Part shown: in pieces, positions 33,838 to 46,451 of the stretch
Layout: each line of letters begins with the position of its first letter
Position numbering within the stretch: position 1 is the first letter of the stretch
Origin: Allodiplogaster sudhausi
Taxonomy: Eukaryota; Nematoda; Chromadorea; Rhabditida; Diplogasteridae
Length of the DNA stretch: 64,000 nt
Direction of reading: 5' to 3'
NCBI GenBank assembly: GCA_945643635.1
Contig: CALZFC010000017.1
Span: forward strand, 4,199,001 to 4,263,000
The notes under the pieces: model-generated
The model's database searches: none
What the model was told of the DNA's origin: nothing
The model's input: the letters and a program-made list of their open reading frames with translations, nothing else
Made by a program: the position numbers and the translations under genes

Positions 33838-35488
33838 GAGAGAGAAAGAAAGGACAAGCAGAGAAAAAGTAATAGGGATAGAGAGTGACGAGAGTAAGAA
33901 AGGACAACCAGAGAAAAAGTAATAGGGGTAGAGAGTGACGAGAGTAAGCATACGCCTTTTTAATGAATATTTTCAGCTCACGAGCACGTTAAGCGGAAAA
34001 GCTAAAGGATTTATCTCAAAGTCATTCCTGTTATATAAGCTCATCGAAAGCTTGAGAGGCCGAATCATCATCGAGGCGAAGATCACTCTAGATAATTAAT
34101 TCATTCAGTAAGGCATTTAAGCATTGCGAAAGTCTATCTTTTACCAACATTACTATTGAAACAAACTCATTATATCATGCGAAAACAAAGACATTTCGCT
34201 AATTACACATATTCTTTACATCATAAATCTCGCATCAAAATTTTCGAAAACCCATCTACGACTTTACAACTACTGAGCCGAACATTCGCGATGTCGCCAT
34301 CGTCGTCGATGGCAGACCGTTATACGTTGGAAAAGAGGCACCAATCCATGGATTAACTTTTATTACACTTTCCTGTGCTTGATTATATTTTCGCAATGAA
34401 ATACATATAATAATGATTATAGTATGACAAGAATAGGTAACTCGTTTTTCCTTCAGTACCTGTCGATGCTCTCGCCCGTCTTCTACGACATGTTCTTCAA
34501 GGATTTTCGCGAGCAGGGAACGATTCCACTTGACGACGTCGACTTTAACGAGTTCAACGAGCTGCTCCAAGTCATTTATCCATCACGGAAGAGAATCACC
34601 GGTGGGTGCATGTTTAATGTTTATTCCGATCAATTAAATTAAAAAAAAACAAGTGAATGAAAAAATTACATACATTGTGTAGCAGCGCTCAATGCTCTCT
34701 ACTAGTGAACAAGAAATATACTTAATGAAAAGTGTTCAAATAAGCCATGAGATTTTTAAATATATTTTTTAATGGAAAAAACCAACTTGTTAGTTGTAAT
34801 CTTTGGTTCACGCTACACATGAACGATTACAAGATTTTCTCTTTCTCACCCAAATGGCCTCTCACACAAGACGCTCTCGCCAACTACCGCATTGCTGTTT
34901 TTCTCACGATTATTTCAGAACTTTTTTATGTCTCTCTGGCCAAACTCTCTCCCTGAACTCCTACTGACCGTACTCCTTTCCTTTCCTTCTTCCTTACACT
35001 CTCTCGAGCAATATTAAATGTTCTCTGCAAATGGACAAGTAGAATAATAAAAAGTTCAAAAAGTTAATGAGCATTTTTAAATAATATATTTTAATATTGA
35101 AAAATCAAGTTCTCTTCGTTGACAGCAAAAGAACGTCGGTTGCCTTCTTCGTCTCAGCGTCCGCTTCGCTCTTCATTTCCTACAGAATGAATGCACACGA
35201 TTTCTCTGCAGTTCGCAGGGTCGCGTGGTTCCACTGGAAAAGAAGCTTCTCTATGCCGACAGCTGCAACATCTTAATTCTTAAGGTATTCATTGAGCAGA
35301 AGAATCAAAAGCGAAAGAAAGGATGGTAATTTATTTTTACACACTCTAAATCGACTGCTCAGGAATTCTGCTTCGATTCGATAAAGACAACTTGTTTGAT
35401 GAAGACGTTGATGAGCACGGAAGAATACGCAAGCTTGTCGGAGAAGACCAAGATTGCGATTCTGGAGAAAGTTGTCAAGGACTCTTAA
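33614..35488 (+). pseudogene. MATH-BTB gene, 5'-truncated and decayed tandem copy
   Basis: Homologous exon by exon to the intact copy at 37013-39352. MATH exons lie at 33614-33770 and 33977-34096, BTB exons at about 34250-34348, 34457-34600 and 35133-35280, and the last exon near 35363-35488 (TEEYASLSEKTKIAILEKVV, stop TAA). Lesions are visible: the first two exons are absent, with the Gag-protease element lying just upstream; TAA at 34097-34099 ends the MATH exon in frame; the donor after the first BTB exon reads GCACCA where the intact copy has GTACGA; and the exon starting near 35133 has one extra base before AACGTCGG. Family knowledge: MATH-BTB proteins are Cullin-3 substrate adaptors, expanded in nematodes. 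Confidence 0.75.
33783..33870. repeat. (GA)n microsatellite after the MATH exon donor
   Basis: Begins about 10 bp after the splice donor on the sense strand, at the same intron position as the (GA)n at 37600-37740 in the intact copy. It predates the duplication or was conserved after it. Confidence 0.85.
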
Positions 35489-35557
35489 TCACAAGGGAGA
35501 ATCTATCTTCCCTCTTATACATCTCTTTTCTTTACGCCTATTTCAAGCTCTCATATT

Positions 35558-35594
<37 letters not shown>

Positions 35595-35700
35595 ATTTCT
35601 ACATGTCAAGCATGAAAATCAACAACAAGGATTTTTTTAAAGATTGATGATTGAAAATGGCAACAATTGCTCCAAAAAATAAATACTGTACTCTATCTAA

Positions 35701-35958
35701 GTAATTATTTAAAAATTCAACAATGCAAACATTTCATTCAAAATGTTCTTCATTATTAGAAAAAATTGTGTGATAAATTTTCTACAAAGTAATTATTTAA
35801 AAATTCAACAATGCAAACATTTCATTCAAAATGTTCTTCATTATTAGAAAAAATTGTGTGATAAATTTTCTACAAAGTAATTATTTAAAAATTCGACAAT
35901 GCAAACATTTCATTCAAAATGTTCTTCATTATTAGAAAAAATTGTGTGATAAATTTAA
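35701..35958. repeat. 88-bp tandem repeat, about three copies
   Basis: Copies start at 35701, 35789 and 35877, nearly identical, with the unit beginning GTAATTATTTAAAAATTCAA. AT-rich, with no coding potential. It lies between the two MATH-BTB copies. Confidence 0.9.
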
Positions 35959-36149
35959 GATACGAAATCAATGATCGCTCCTTGAAGAGCGCAAGAGCTA
36001 GGTCCATAAAAGATATTAAAGAGAGAATATAATGTAGAAAATATTGAGAGATTAGAACATGAGTGAGATTGAGGGATAAGACAAAGAGAAAGGGCTCATA
36101 CAAAGAGAAAGGATGTTCAACAATGCAATTAAAATAAAATTACAATAAA

Positions 36150-36325
36150 AACAGCCCGAAGATCAAAGAAATAAATTATTTTGTTCAGCACGCCAAAATG
36201 TGCAATGAGTAATTTGATTTATTGATTTTTTTCTTGTAGATCAATGAAACAAATAATCTGAAAGTATAAAAAACAACCCTGAAATTTTCAAAAACTTTCA
36301 TCTAACCTTTTGGCCAGTAATCTGT
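36150..36325. mobile_element. Degenerate terminal repeat related to the Tc1-like element at 25397-26284
   Basis: The sequence from GATCAAAGAAATAAATTATT to CTTTTGGCCAGTA follows the right inverted repeat of the 888 bp element (about 26055-26284) with many differences. It is a solo, old copy. Confidence 0.65.
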
Positions 36326-36329
36326 TTTT

Positions 36330-37012
36330 ACTGCGACGATTGAGTTGATGCTGCGAAAGAAGAAAGGAGGAGGAACTCGAAGAACATAGAATTCTTTATC
36401 TTCTCTTCTTTTTATTCATTTCATATTCCCCCCCCCCCCCTTAATTCCTTGACAACTTTGTTGAAGCGATTATCTGCTTTCAATATTATGCTTTCTAATT
36501 TCGGTGACTGCGATTAACAAACCTGGTAATTGCTACGTCCACTCGAAGAAGAAAACCTTCATGCACTCTCTCGTTCAACCCGTTACGTTTCTCTCGCCCC
36601 CTTTTTCTGCTTCTCTGCCTCTCACCCCCCCCCCCTCTCTCTTTCTCTCTCTCTTTCTCTAGCGCGTTTCAAGTCACATTCATTATCTCTCCATTCCTAG
36701 TCATATTTACATAACATAGTGATACTTCTCCCCTAATGTTTTTCTATATGTTGTACCTCGTACTTTTTCTCGCTCTCCTTCTTACTCTCATTTTCCCTTT
36801 CTCTCTTTTTCTTTTCTATCTTTCGACCGCAATTCAAGTCTCAAGAATTTTAGCTACCCTCTTTTTAACATTCACGCAATAAAGCGTTACTTCTGAAATG
36901 ATTATGTGAGACTGTATGGGAATTAGCAATTCTTCGCTGGAATCTTGAATGAGCAGACGTAATCCACTTCATTCTCTCATTCGTTGCTTCTTCGCTTTAC
37001 AATCGACGCGTC
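36330..37012. other. Upstream region of the intact MATH-BTB gene
   Basis: Contains poly-C runs at 36430-36440 and 36628-36637 and (CT)n tracts. It should include the promoter of the gene starting at 37013, but no specific element could be assigned. Confidence 0.4.
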
Positions 37013-39352
37013 ATGCAAGGTGAGTACATTTTAGTAAACATTTTTTCAATATTTATATTGAAGAAAAAAAATCATAGATTTGATTCACAATACTCACTAA
37101 GTTGATTTTAAAGAGATTTTTTTCGCTGAAACCATAGTAAAAGAAATTAAATAAATAGCTAAAAGAGATAACAGCTTGGATTACAAATTTAAAACGACTG
37201 CTTTCTCATGCAGACATTTCCAAGGCTGAAGGCACCATTCGGCTCGAAGTTCTCAATGTAGATGAGCGTACGTTCAAAGACGTTTCATCTCCGATGCTGA
37301 TCGAAAATCTGCAATGGTAATTACGAAAAGCGGAAGCATAATTTTACTTATGTATCTATTAAGTGTTCTAAGAGTTTTCCTGTCTTGAAAACAAACTTTT
37401 TTTTATTTTCAAGGACCCTATCAGTGAGAAAGGCTTACCTTACCGAAATGGGGGATTGCCCGTACGTCGAATTCCTCGTTGACTGCGATGCTATTGAAGA
37501 AAGCGCTGCACTCTCAAACTGCCATCTTCAGCTCTCAGTGAGTTCGAAGGAAACGCCGCGCGGCAGGTGGAGACCGCGCATCAAAATGGTAAGGGAGGGA
37601 GAAGAGAGAAGAGAGAGAGAGAGAGATAGAAGAGAAAGAAATAGAGAAAGAGCGTTGCAGAAATAAAGAGAGCGAGAGAGAGGGTAAGAAAAAATGAAAG
37701 AAGAAAGAAATAGAGAAAGAGTAAGACTGAAATAGAAAGAGAAATACAAATCCAGCGAAATTAAAAGTCGGTGGAATAACCACCAACTTATCTTTTATCG
37801 CTCAAATTTTTTCACATTAAGGACCTCGAAAAAGGAGAGTCACAAAATAGGAATGAAAATAAATTCTACCCAGATAATAACACTTTGAATTTTAAACCTT
37901 ACTTGCATAATAAAGCTTGAAGACAAACAATAAAAACTTTATAAATCGTATGCGTTTTATGAATGTTTTCAGCTGATAAGCAAGTTGAGCGGGAAAGCGA
38001 AAGATTTTATGTCGAACTCACTCATGAAAATGAGTGACGTCATCGAGCGCTCGAAAGGCGGAATTATCATCGAGGCGAAGATCACTATCGAGAAGGAAGT
38101 CACCGACATTCAGGACATTCAGTAATAAATATTGACGCGTTTAACTAGCATTTAGCCAAACAAGTTTATTCTACTTTTTAAACATCATACGTATTTAAAC
38201 TCCGGATTTTTTTTTTCAAACGCCGCTCTATGACTTTACAACTTCTGAACCGGACATTCGAGATGTCGCCCTAATCATCGATGTCAAGCCGTTATACGCC
38301 GGAAGAGAAGTACGAATTGGAACTAGATTACTTTTTATTACAGTTTCCTGCTTTATAGGGGAAGTATCCGGGAAACAATTAACCTAACTTTTTTTCTCTA
38401 TATGCCAATACCTTTTGAGCAATAGTAACGTGAGAACTGGCGGGGATTACCTTTATGAGTTGAATTACATAACGTAGATTAGAGCAGCCCTCCTATTTCA
38501 CATACTCTCTCGGCCGAGCTATAGGCAACCTTATGAGCGCGCGCTTTAAAACTGGTTCTCTACGCTAGTGTATATTTATTCGCCTTACGCTTCCTTTAAC
38601 CATCATTACTTTAAGTATGGCAGGAATAACTGATCTTGCCTTCAGTACTTGTCGATGCTGTCGCCCGTCTTCTACGCCATGTTCTTCAAGGGTTTTCGCG
38701 AACAAGGAATGTCGGAGATTCCACTTGACGACGTCGACTTCGACGAGTTCAACGAGCTGCTCCAAGTCATTTATCCATCACGGAAGCCGGTCACAGGTGC
38801 AGTTTTTTTTAAATATATATTTTGTATTTCACCTCAATTCCGTTAAAAACATGAATTCTGTATGATTTGTTTTGCAAATAGAGAAAAGGTTCTCTGTAAG
38901 TGGAAAAGAATGAGAATAAAGTGTTAAAGTAGTTAATGAGCATTATAAATATATTTTATTATTGAAAAACACGGTCTTTCTCTTCTCAGCTGAGAACGTC
39001 GGTTGCCTTCTTCGTCTCAGCGTCCGCTTCGTCCTTCAGTTCCTTCAGAGTGAATGCACTCAATTTCTCTGCAGCTCGGACGGTCGCGAAATTCCACTGG
39101 AGAAGAAGCTTCTCTGGGCCGACAGCTATAAGATTCCCATTATTCAGGTGCTAATTGAGCAGTTGAATAAAAGGGCAAGGGCTTAAAATCATAAGAATTT
39201 ATTACAATAATAAATCGGCTACTAAGGACTTCGGCATCGATTCGATCACGACGAGTGAATTGAAGACGACGCTGATGAAGAAAGAAGAGTACGCTGGATT
39301 GTCGGAAAAGACCAAGAAGGCGATCGCTGAAAAAGCGGTCAATGGCACTTAG
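37013..39352 (+). CDS. MATH-BTB domain protein (bath-like), intact copy
   Basis: Exons: 37013-37019, 37214-37316, 37414-37588, 37973-38121, about 38206-38309, 38646-38796, 38990-39147 and 39227-39352, about 324 residues. The N-terminal half is a MATH domain (RLEVLNV...VEFLVDCDA...LQLSVSS...GGIIIEAKITI). The C-terminal half is a BTB domain (DIRDVALIIDVKPLY, YLSMLSPVFYAMFF, IPLDDVDFDEFNELLQVIYP, ENVGCLLRLS, then ITTSELKTTLMKKEEYAGLS). Family knowledge: such proteins recruit substrates through MATH and bind Cullin-3 through BTB. All frames join except that the intron before the first BTB exon lacks an AG acceptor. A decayed tandem copy lies upstream. Confidence 0.8.
37600..37745. repeat. (GA)n-rich intron start
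   Basis: Interrupted (GA)n beginning just after the donor at 37589, on the sense strand. Confidence 0.8.
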
Positions 39353-40106
39353 TCAGGATGAAGCATCCCTATTCAATCTTCGCTCTTTCTCTTCCAAACT
39401 AATCGCTCTCCTCTCTCGCTATGTCTACAAAATATCAACCACAACAATTAATTTATCGATTGAACCATGATAAAGGCAGCAGTATTGTGACCAAAGCAAA
39501 ATCAGGAAACCTGTCGTCTATTTAAGAACTGCAATTTTTCCGAAAAATGCATTCAAATGTGCTTTATTATTTGAAGTCAAAAAATTATAGATTTAAGAAC
39601 AGTAAATCAAGTACAGCTACTTGAAGAGCGCGAGTGCCTCCATAAAACCATGCCTGTCTTCAGGCAGCTCGTTTTTTCTACTTACAGTTACACTCTCTCG
39701 CTCTCTCTCTCTCTCCCTCTCTATATATGTAACTCCAAGCGGTGTTCACCTTCCGTTTAGATTGCCAAAATGCCCTATAAGTTGACTATATGAATCTTCA
39801 ATCTTTTCAGCCTCTCTCTTCCAATCACTGTTTCCTCTCCTGCAACCTGTAACATTTTGATCTACTTGAATCGCCATGCCATAATGTGTAAATACATACA
39901 TAATACACATGCATTTCAAGTGAACAAATCATGAGAACAATGAAACCATTTATTGTAAACTAAACCAAATGTATTGTAAACTAAACCAAATGTATAGGGA
40001 CAAAAACAAGAGGAACCAGCGTGGGGGTCATGTTTTGAATGTTAGGACCATACCCTTGGGTCCCGATGGGAAGAGCATGAGGGAGCGGAAGGGGTTACGG
40101 TAGCTC
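39353..40106. other. Convergent intergenic region
   Basis: Lies between the MATH-BTB stop and the stop of the GOPC-like pseudogene. 39950-40106 resembles 54690-54825 at the other GOPC-like copy (shared GGGTCCCGA...GGAAGAGCATGAGGGA...TTACGGTAG), so the 3' flank was duplicated too. Confidence 0.6.
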
Positions 40107-40304
40107 TTATCCACTGCAAGAAACAGCCTTCTCGTCCGTTGTGTCGGAGTGCTGATTGGACATGGGAGAGGAGCGCGTGGATGAGCAGCCGCCGACCTCG
40201 AGGTGGCGATGCTCGTTGTCGTACATGTGGAACCTGTGAATTTGCAAATTGTTCTTAATCAATTCAATTTTTCAACATAGAAATGTCTGATGTTGAAAAG
40301 AAGA

Positions 40305-40391
40305 GAGAAAAAGAGAGAGAGAAAAAGCGAGAGAGAGAGAAAGAGACAGAGAGAGAGAGAGAGAGAGAGATAGAGAGGAAGGGAAAGAGAC

Positions 40392-40435
<44 letters not shown>

Positions 40436-40525
40436 CGAGAGAGAGAGAGAAAGAGAAAGAGAGAGAGAGTGAGAGGCAGAGAGAGAGAGAGAGTGAAAGA
40501 GAGAGAGAGAGAGAGAGAAACAGCC
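40305..40525. repeat. (GA)n microsatellite in intron of the left GOPC-like copy
   Basis: About 220 bp of interrupted (GA)n at the same intron position as 55030-55190 in the right copy. (CT)n on the coding strand. Confidence 0.9.
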
Positions 40526-42514
40526 AATCCTAACATGCCGCCAGCTTCATCCTCGATCATGACCGTTCCGTCGTCGTCTGAATCCGAGTCTGGCGACACG
40601 AAGACGACGTCCATCACGAGGTCGCCTTGCTGAGAGGCGGGCATTTTCAGCGAAATATTGTTTCTTTAACTTGAATACTTTTTATTTTAATTACTATAGA
40701 ATTTTAAGTTTTGTAATAAAAATTTAACTTTACTTTAAAAAAGTTAAATTTAAACTTTAAAAAAAATCAAAATCTCTGCCTGGAAGGAGAGGATATCGAT
40801 GGCCGCCTGAGACGTTGCCTGGCGCAGATCGAAGCCGTTCACCTCAAGAATTACGTCGCCAACGTACAGCTCGCCGCAGCTGCAATGACAGATTCTGTCA
40901 ATGTAAGGCCAGTCGTCATTATAGATACCGACAGTTCAAAAAATTTCGAAAAGCGTAACAATTACAAATTTGCCTGCATTTTTCAAAGAGAAGAAAGATA
41001 CTGTTTTGGACAATATTGTTTTTAAATCAATTAACGCGAATATCACGCTCACCGATCAGCCTGCTTTCCGGGCAGAATCTTGGAGATGATAATGGGAAGC
41101 GAGTGCTCGGCGCCACCCTGGAAAGGAAGAGTCTTTGCACATTATAATTATCTCCTTTAGTGTTTATCAAAATGTTCACTGAACTTGAAATTGGCCGAAA
41201 TTCAAGCAAGGTATTTTGATCTTAACATTTCTCCTCACCGTGATGGAAAAGCCGAATGCGTCGTGCGGCTGCTTGACAAGCGTGACGCGGCGCGCCTCGC
41301 CGACTCCGCGAAAGCGGCGACGCGGCGGTCGCTGCTCGTCCGCCTGACTCGAAAAGTCGGCCGCCGCGGCGGACGCCGACGGAAGACCCTTCGACTGGCC
41401 GCGGCAACTGAACGGAGTCATTGATATTTTTATTTTTAGTGCACTGCTTTCAGTGTTAATATTTTTCACTGTTTACGTACACACATTATGTATTTATTTA
41501 TTTAATTTTGAATTAAAAGAAATGTTTTCAGTTTATGCCCCCACCGGCACGCGCGAGTGACCATTTTGTGGCGATCGAGATGAATCTCAGCCTCGAGCTC
41601 GATCCAGAGTCTGTAAAGTACGTGATTATCGGTTTGTAGTGAGCAAGGATACGGTAGCTTTTCCTAATTTACGGTCGGTTAATCTTTCCGGAAAACTCAC
41701 CGATCCCGCTCGATCTTGCTCATGTTACGGCCAAGCAGCTGCACCTGCTGGGTGCGACCAGCGAGCTGCTTAAAAAAGTCCAAAAATTATCGATTATATT
41801 TTTTTCGAAGGCTTATTTTTGGCCACGCTTCGATGCCTCTTGCATAATTGGTACAAATAATAATTCGAAATCTTTAATCGATAAATCGGTGATCTTTTTG
41901 AGCTTAGATGTCAGCGAGCCGACAGAAACCTTGTCGAGATACTTGGCAGCAAGACGCGCGCGGAACACTTCGTTCTCGAGGGCCGGAACGTGGAGGCGCC
42001 AACTGAATAGAATAATTTAGAAGAATTTTTATTCGTGATCCTTTTAAAATAAAAAAATATTGTCAAAAATAAACGTTTTTTCTTCAATTAGTCGGCGCGC
42101 AGAGAGGGAAGTCGCTCGGCACGCAGCAGGCCAATCTCCGTCTCCTGGGAGTACAACTTTATTTATGTCTTTTGAATTTTTAGACTAATATTTAAATCAT
42201 ATTTTAATTTTATCATATTAAAATTAACAAGGTTATCACCAGCTTCTTCTTGATTATTTCGCATTCGTCCGGTGCCGTCTTGGCGTGCAGCTATCACTGC
42301 AGGCTGTGCACCTGAGAAGGTCGCGACTACATTCCATGGGGAATTTTTTTTATGAAAATAAGTATATTTATGTTATTTATCATGTACTTTTTTATTGAAA
42401 CAAAAAAGCCGACTTCGACAAGCAGCTGAGCAGCTTCCTTCTCGCTGGCGACCTGTAATGCTTGCGCAGCCAGAAGTTGCTCAAGCAACTGCACCGCATC
42501 TCGCTCGGCTCTGA

Positions 42515-42675
42515 GAAGAGAGACAGAGAGAGAGGGAGAGAGAGAGAGAAAGAGAGAAAGGGAAAGAGATTATAGGGAGAGATGATGAGAGTAGACTAAA
42601 GAAAAAGATAACTAGTGAGAATAGAGAGAGATTGGCGTGCATGAGAGAAAGAGAGAGTAGGGAGAGATAGCAGAG
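42515..42675. repeat. (GA)n microsatellite in intron of the left GOPC-like copy
   Basis: Corresponds in position to 57480-57660 in the right copy. Confidence 0.85.
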
Positions 42676-43500
42676 TAAGCTTTGTAAGCCATAAAGTTTT
42701 GAATTTCCCACCGGGCCGTCGCACCTGAGCAGATTGAAATGGAGAGTCTGCGTCGTGTGCATGAGTTGAGCAAAAGCATTGCACATTGCGGTCATCTTCT
42801 GGCGGCCTCTATACGTGATTTCCACCTGGAGAGGAAGAAAACTAAATCATTGGCACAGTGCCAAGAAATATTTATCTGATAAAATCACATTTATATATTA
42901 AATAGCTGTATTCATAACATTTTTAATGTGTTTGGTGCATCTGTACGGAGGACAATTGATGTAGAAAAATCAGTAGGAACTTGACTCGTAAGAAAAAGGA
43001 AACGTGTCCTTACAATATATTGTTCAGAATTTGTGCAGTCACATGCGTAAATTTTACCTATGTACTGAAACGAGCAGCCGTCTGGGTCCCATCACTAAAA
43101 AATGAAGCAAGCGCTGTTTCTTATGTCAATAATAACATCTTCAACCAGCACAAGAGCTCGCAAAAGTCGCGATTCATTTCCCTTGTTCTCAATGATTCTT
43201 GAGAAAACATTTCGTAATATTTTACCATATTTTATATAGGGGCTAGATGACCAGGAATTAATTTCTAAATACCTGATCCGAGTCGATCTCGCCGAGCATC
43301 AGATCGAGCGCGACGAAGGCTTTGTCGAACTGCTTCTCGAGCAGCTCCGACCAGACGGGAGAGGCGGCCGAAAGAGGCATGAGACCGGAGGGAGGAGTGG
43401 CCGAGGGGGGAGGCTGAGGAGGCTGCTGAGGGAGCGAAAAGGAAGAGGAAGAAGCTGAGGAGGGCGTCGTCGCTGCTCCTGTTGCAGGGTCATTCGCCAT

Positions 43501-44197
43501 CTGGAAGCTGGAGAGAGTGAAAGAGTTAGAAAGAGAAAGAGAAAATTTGAGAAGTAGACAGCGCAAAAGAGTCAAAGATAGAGCAATAAGGGAGCCAACC
43601 GTCTATGAAGAGCGCAATCGAGAAGAATGATTCGATTGCGGGGTAAGTAGGAATGATGGGCGAAAGTGCCACTTGGCTTTCTATTTCATGCAAATGAGCA
43701 CACTCGTCTTTTAATCCGTGTTCTTCGCACGTAACCTATTATCTTTTAAAAATGGAGAAAACTCGTCAAGCTGTTATTGCAGTTACTATTGCTTTCACAT
43801 TAGTGGGCATATACATATGTATGTAGAGTATGTACAGAAACTCATGAATTCTTTGAGGGACACATGACTAATTAATTTTAGAAAAAATGGCAGACACCAA
43901 GAGCCTTCTTGCATGAACGCGAAAGAGAGAGAGCAGTGATGTTGAACATGGGCATAATCACTATAACTGAGAGCATAAATATCTAGCCAATTTCCCTGAT
44001 CCTCTTCATATTATTATTGCTCATTTATCACGATCAACGGTGTGAGATGACAGGCGCTGGCGTTGCTCTTGCTGAAGGGATTGGAGTCTGATGTGATGCG
44101 GACTCGTCACGCACAATCGCAGGGCAGATTCTGAACGTGCTCGATTTCATGAACAACAAAAAAACCATAATTTTTTAAATTTTTATTTTATTATCTT
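43501..44197. other. Region between GOPC-like pseudogene and str receptor
   Basis: 43600-43700 resembles 59035-59160, the upstream region of the right GOPC-like copy (shared AACCGTCTA(T/C)GAAGAG and TATTTCATGCAAAT), so the 5' flank and perhaps the promoter were duplicated. The rest is AT-rich and featureless. Confidence 0.6.
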
Positions 44198-46451
44198 TCA
44201 GAGTGGCTTTTGTTCCTTGATGTGTTCGACCATTCTCTGGTAGTTTGCTACTTGTAAGTAGACCGAAATTAGACGCAAGTCAAGAGAGCTTCCGAGGCGT
44301 CGTCTACCTGAGCATCCTGAGCAGCTCCAGCCTGTACGACTTGACGATGCAGAGGACGATGAGTGCGTCTGCGAACGGGAAGAACGAGATGATCCACATG
44401 TTGTGCGGGCCTTGCGCGGTGAAGTCGACACCGAAGGCCGGAAAGGAGAGCGACAGGCCACACGGCACGTACATGAACACGAGCGGCACCGCTGTCTGGG
44501 AAGATTGCGAAATTAATGAGTCGATTTATCAGTCCATTTAGATTGCTTATTATGCTCGTCGCACAAAAAAGTTGGGCCTACAAGTAACTTACTAACATTA
44601 AAGACTGCGAACAAGTGTTACTTTACACTTCTCATTCAGTTTCACACTATTTCAGAACATTATGAAACTTTCGGCAAGAAAATAATAAAAAAAAAACTTT
44701 CAGTACCTGAATGACGAGCGCGGCGAATAGCTGTTTCTGGAGCCGCCGCGCCTTCTGACTGATGGCGCCCGTGGGAAGACGGCGGACGATGAAGAAGGTG
44801 CAGGCTGTCATGATCATCATGCAAACAGCCATGATCGAGCACAGGTAGGTGAAAGTAATCAACTGAACCACGCTTAGATGCTCCTGAAGAGTTGGAAGAA
44901 CATACATAGAAATTTTATCTATGTTTCATATGCAGTGTCATAGACTACGAGAACTTGGTTGTGCTGATTGGCTAAATTGTTCTGTTGAAAACATAGGTTG
45001 CGAAATAATAAGTCTTTCACTTTTAATGAAGGACTGTAGCCAAAAAATAATTCACATAATTTATCGTTTATTGCTTCTCTTCAAGGAGCAATTTGAATGT
45101 GGTCATAGAAACCTCATACTGCGCAATCAACATGCTGCTCTGCCGAACGTCGATGTTGTATCTTTCGCGATAGAGCGGCGCCATCTCTAAATTGAGTCCA
45201 TTTAGACATCCAAAATAGTTCAGACTATAAGATCTGACCCTGATAGCCTGCTTCCGTAGCAGCGCAGCCGAAGAAACAAGCCATGAACCATAAGAACACT
45301 AGCACACAGAAGACGAGTAGAAGAAGGCCGACACACCAGCGCTTTCCAAAGATGGCAAGCTTCCATGGACTAAAACAGCTGACAAGTATGTATGTACATG
45401 AAAGAGCAGTCATCTAGACTCTATTTATGGAAACAAAGCAGCATAAAATGAAACGAAGGACCAAGCAAAAAAGGTGTAGGATTTAATCTTATTTTTACAA
45501 GTTTTTTTTCCTTCTCAATACTTCTTTTCTCTACATGGCATTTAGGCAAATACATACATGTTTTTCAAACTTCTTCCTCCTCTCGCCGACGAGTAATCAT
45601 CATGTATTTTCATTCGTCTTTCATTCCCAGGCTTTCGAATAGAGTAAAAATCTGAATCGGCTTTTCGCTACACCTTATTTGGCTGACTAAACATATGTAC
45701 GTACATATGTACATATTTGGAGTTAGAGTTCCCTTTCGAACACAAACCATGAAAGAGCGATGGCGCGATAGATGAAATGATAGGAGAGCAGCACAAATGC
45801 ATGCGAGAACGCTGCACACCACAAGCTGATGAGTAACTACAAAATGTGATAAGTATCGATCTTCATCATTTTTCCACTACCATATAATATTTTATTAACG
45901 TCAGAAAAGATGAATACACTGGCATTACTTACTCCTTGAAATGATGTGCCTTCAAGCCAATCAATCTGCACTGAAGACAATGAGACGATGTGTTTCGTGA
46001 AGATGTTGTGCTGAAAGATGTTGATTTGTTATGCGAATCGGCCTCAGGAATGGAAACATTGGGAAAGGTAACGAACTAAAAAAAAGTAACCATTAATGAA
46101 TGAGTAAATAGTTTTTCGGAGACTAATATGTATGTATTTCCTGCATGATCGATTTGTTTTCTTTTCACATGGACGCGTACAGATTGCATCGACTAACCGG
46201 CGCAAGTATAAAATGTAGGAAGCTGAAGTAGGCGTCGCTCGCAGCGAAAGCCATCAACAGATACCTGTACTGGCCAATCTCTCTTGCCGAGCATTTCCTA
46301 GCGCACCAGAGAGGCGCGTTGAAGAGCACAGTGAATCCTATACAGAAGCAATGTACGGGAATCCCATTAAGGAAAACAATACTGAATATAAAATAAACGA
46401 ACCAAAATTAACTTTCTCCACAACTCCCGCGACCTGCAGAAATGCGTTCAT
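44198..46451 (-). CDS. Seven-transmembrane chemoreceptor, str class
   Basis: Exons lie at about 46200-46340, 45610-45840, 45225-45410, 45090-45190, 44700-44880 and 44285-44500, with a last exon ending TGA 44198-44200. A possible first exon is at about 46413-46451, starting MNAFLQVAGVVE. Str-class marks are IGQYRYLLMAFAASDAYFSF in the TM1-TM2 exon, FSHAFVLLSYHFIYR in TM3, an extracellular loop with YNIDVRQSS, the TM5-TM6 exon with RRLQKQLFAALVIQ, and the TM7 exon with PLVFMYVPCGL and FPFADALIVLCIVKSYRLEL. Family knowledge: these are nematode G-protein-coupled receptors, mostly in chemosensory neurons. The exact first exon and some boundaries are uncertain. A LINE fragment lies just upstream. 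Confidence 0.78.

Larger units (their letters stand above)
40107..43500 (-). pseudogene. GOPC/PIST-like coiled-coil PDZ gene, left copy with in-frame stops
   Basis: Same exon order as the intact copy at 54826-58856. It starts at ATG 43498-43500 (Ser/Pro-rich N-terminus then [20 protein letters not shown]) and ends at TAA 40107-40109. The middle is broken. In the exon 42240-42311 the codons TGC CAG of the intact copy read TGA TAG (42291-42296). In the next exon the frame reads LPSLRAD then TAA (42088-42090), and the last 12 codons and the donor are missing. Other changes include the PDZ carboxylate-binding loop, GLGI in the intact copy and GFSI here. The PDZ and C-terminal exons remain open. 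It could still make a short N-terminal product. Confidence 0.82.
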
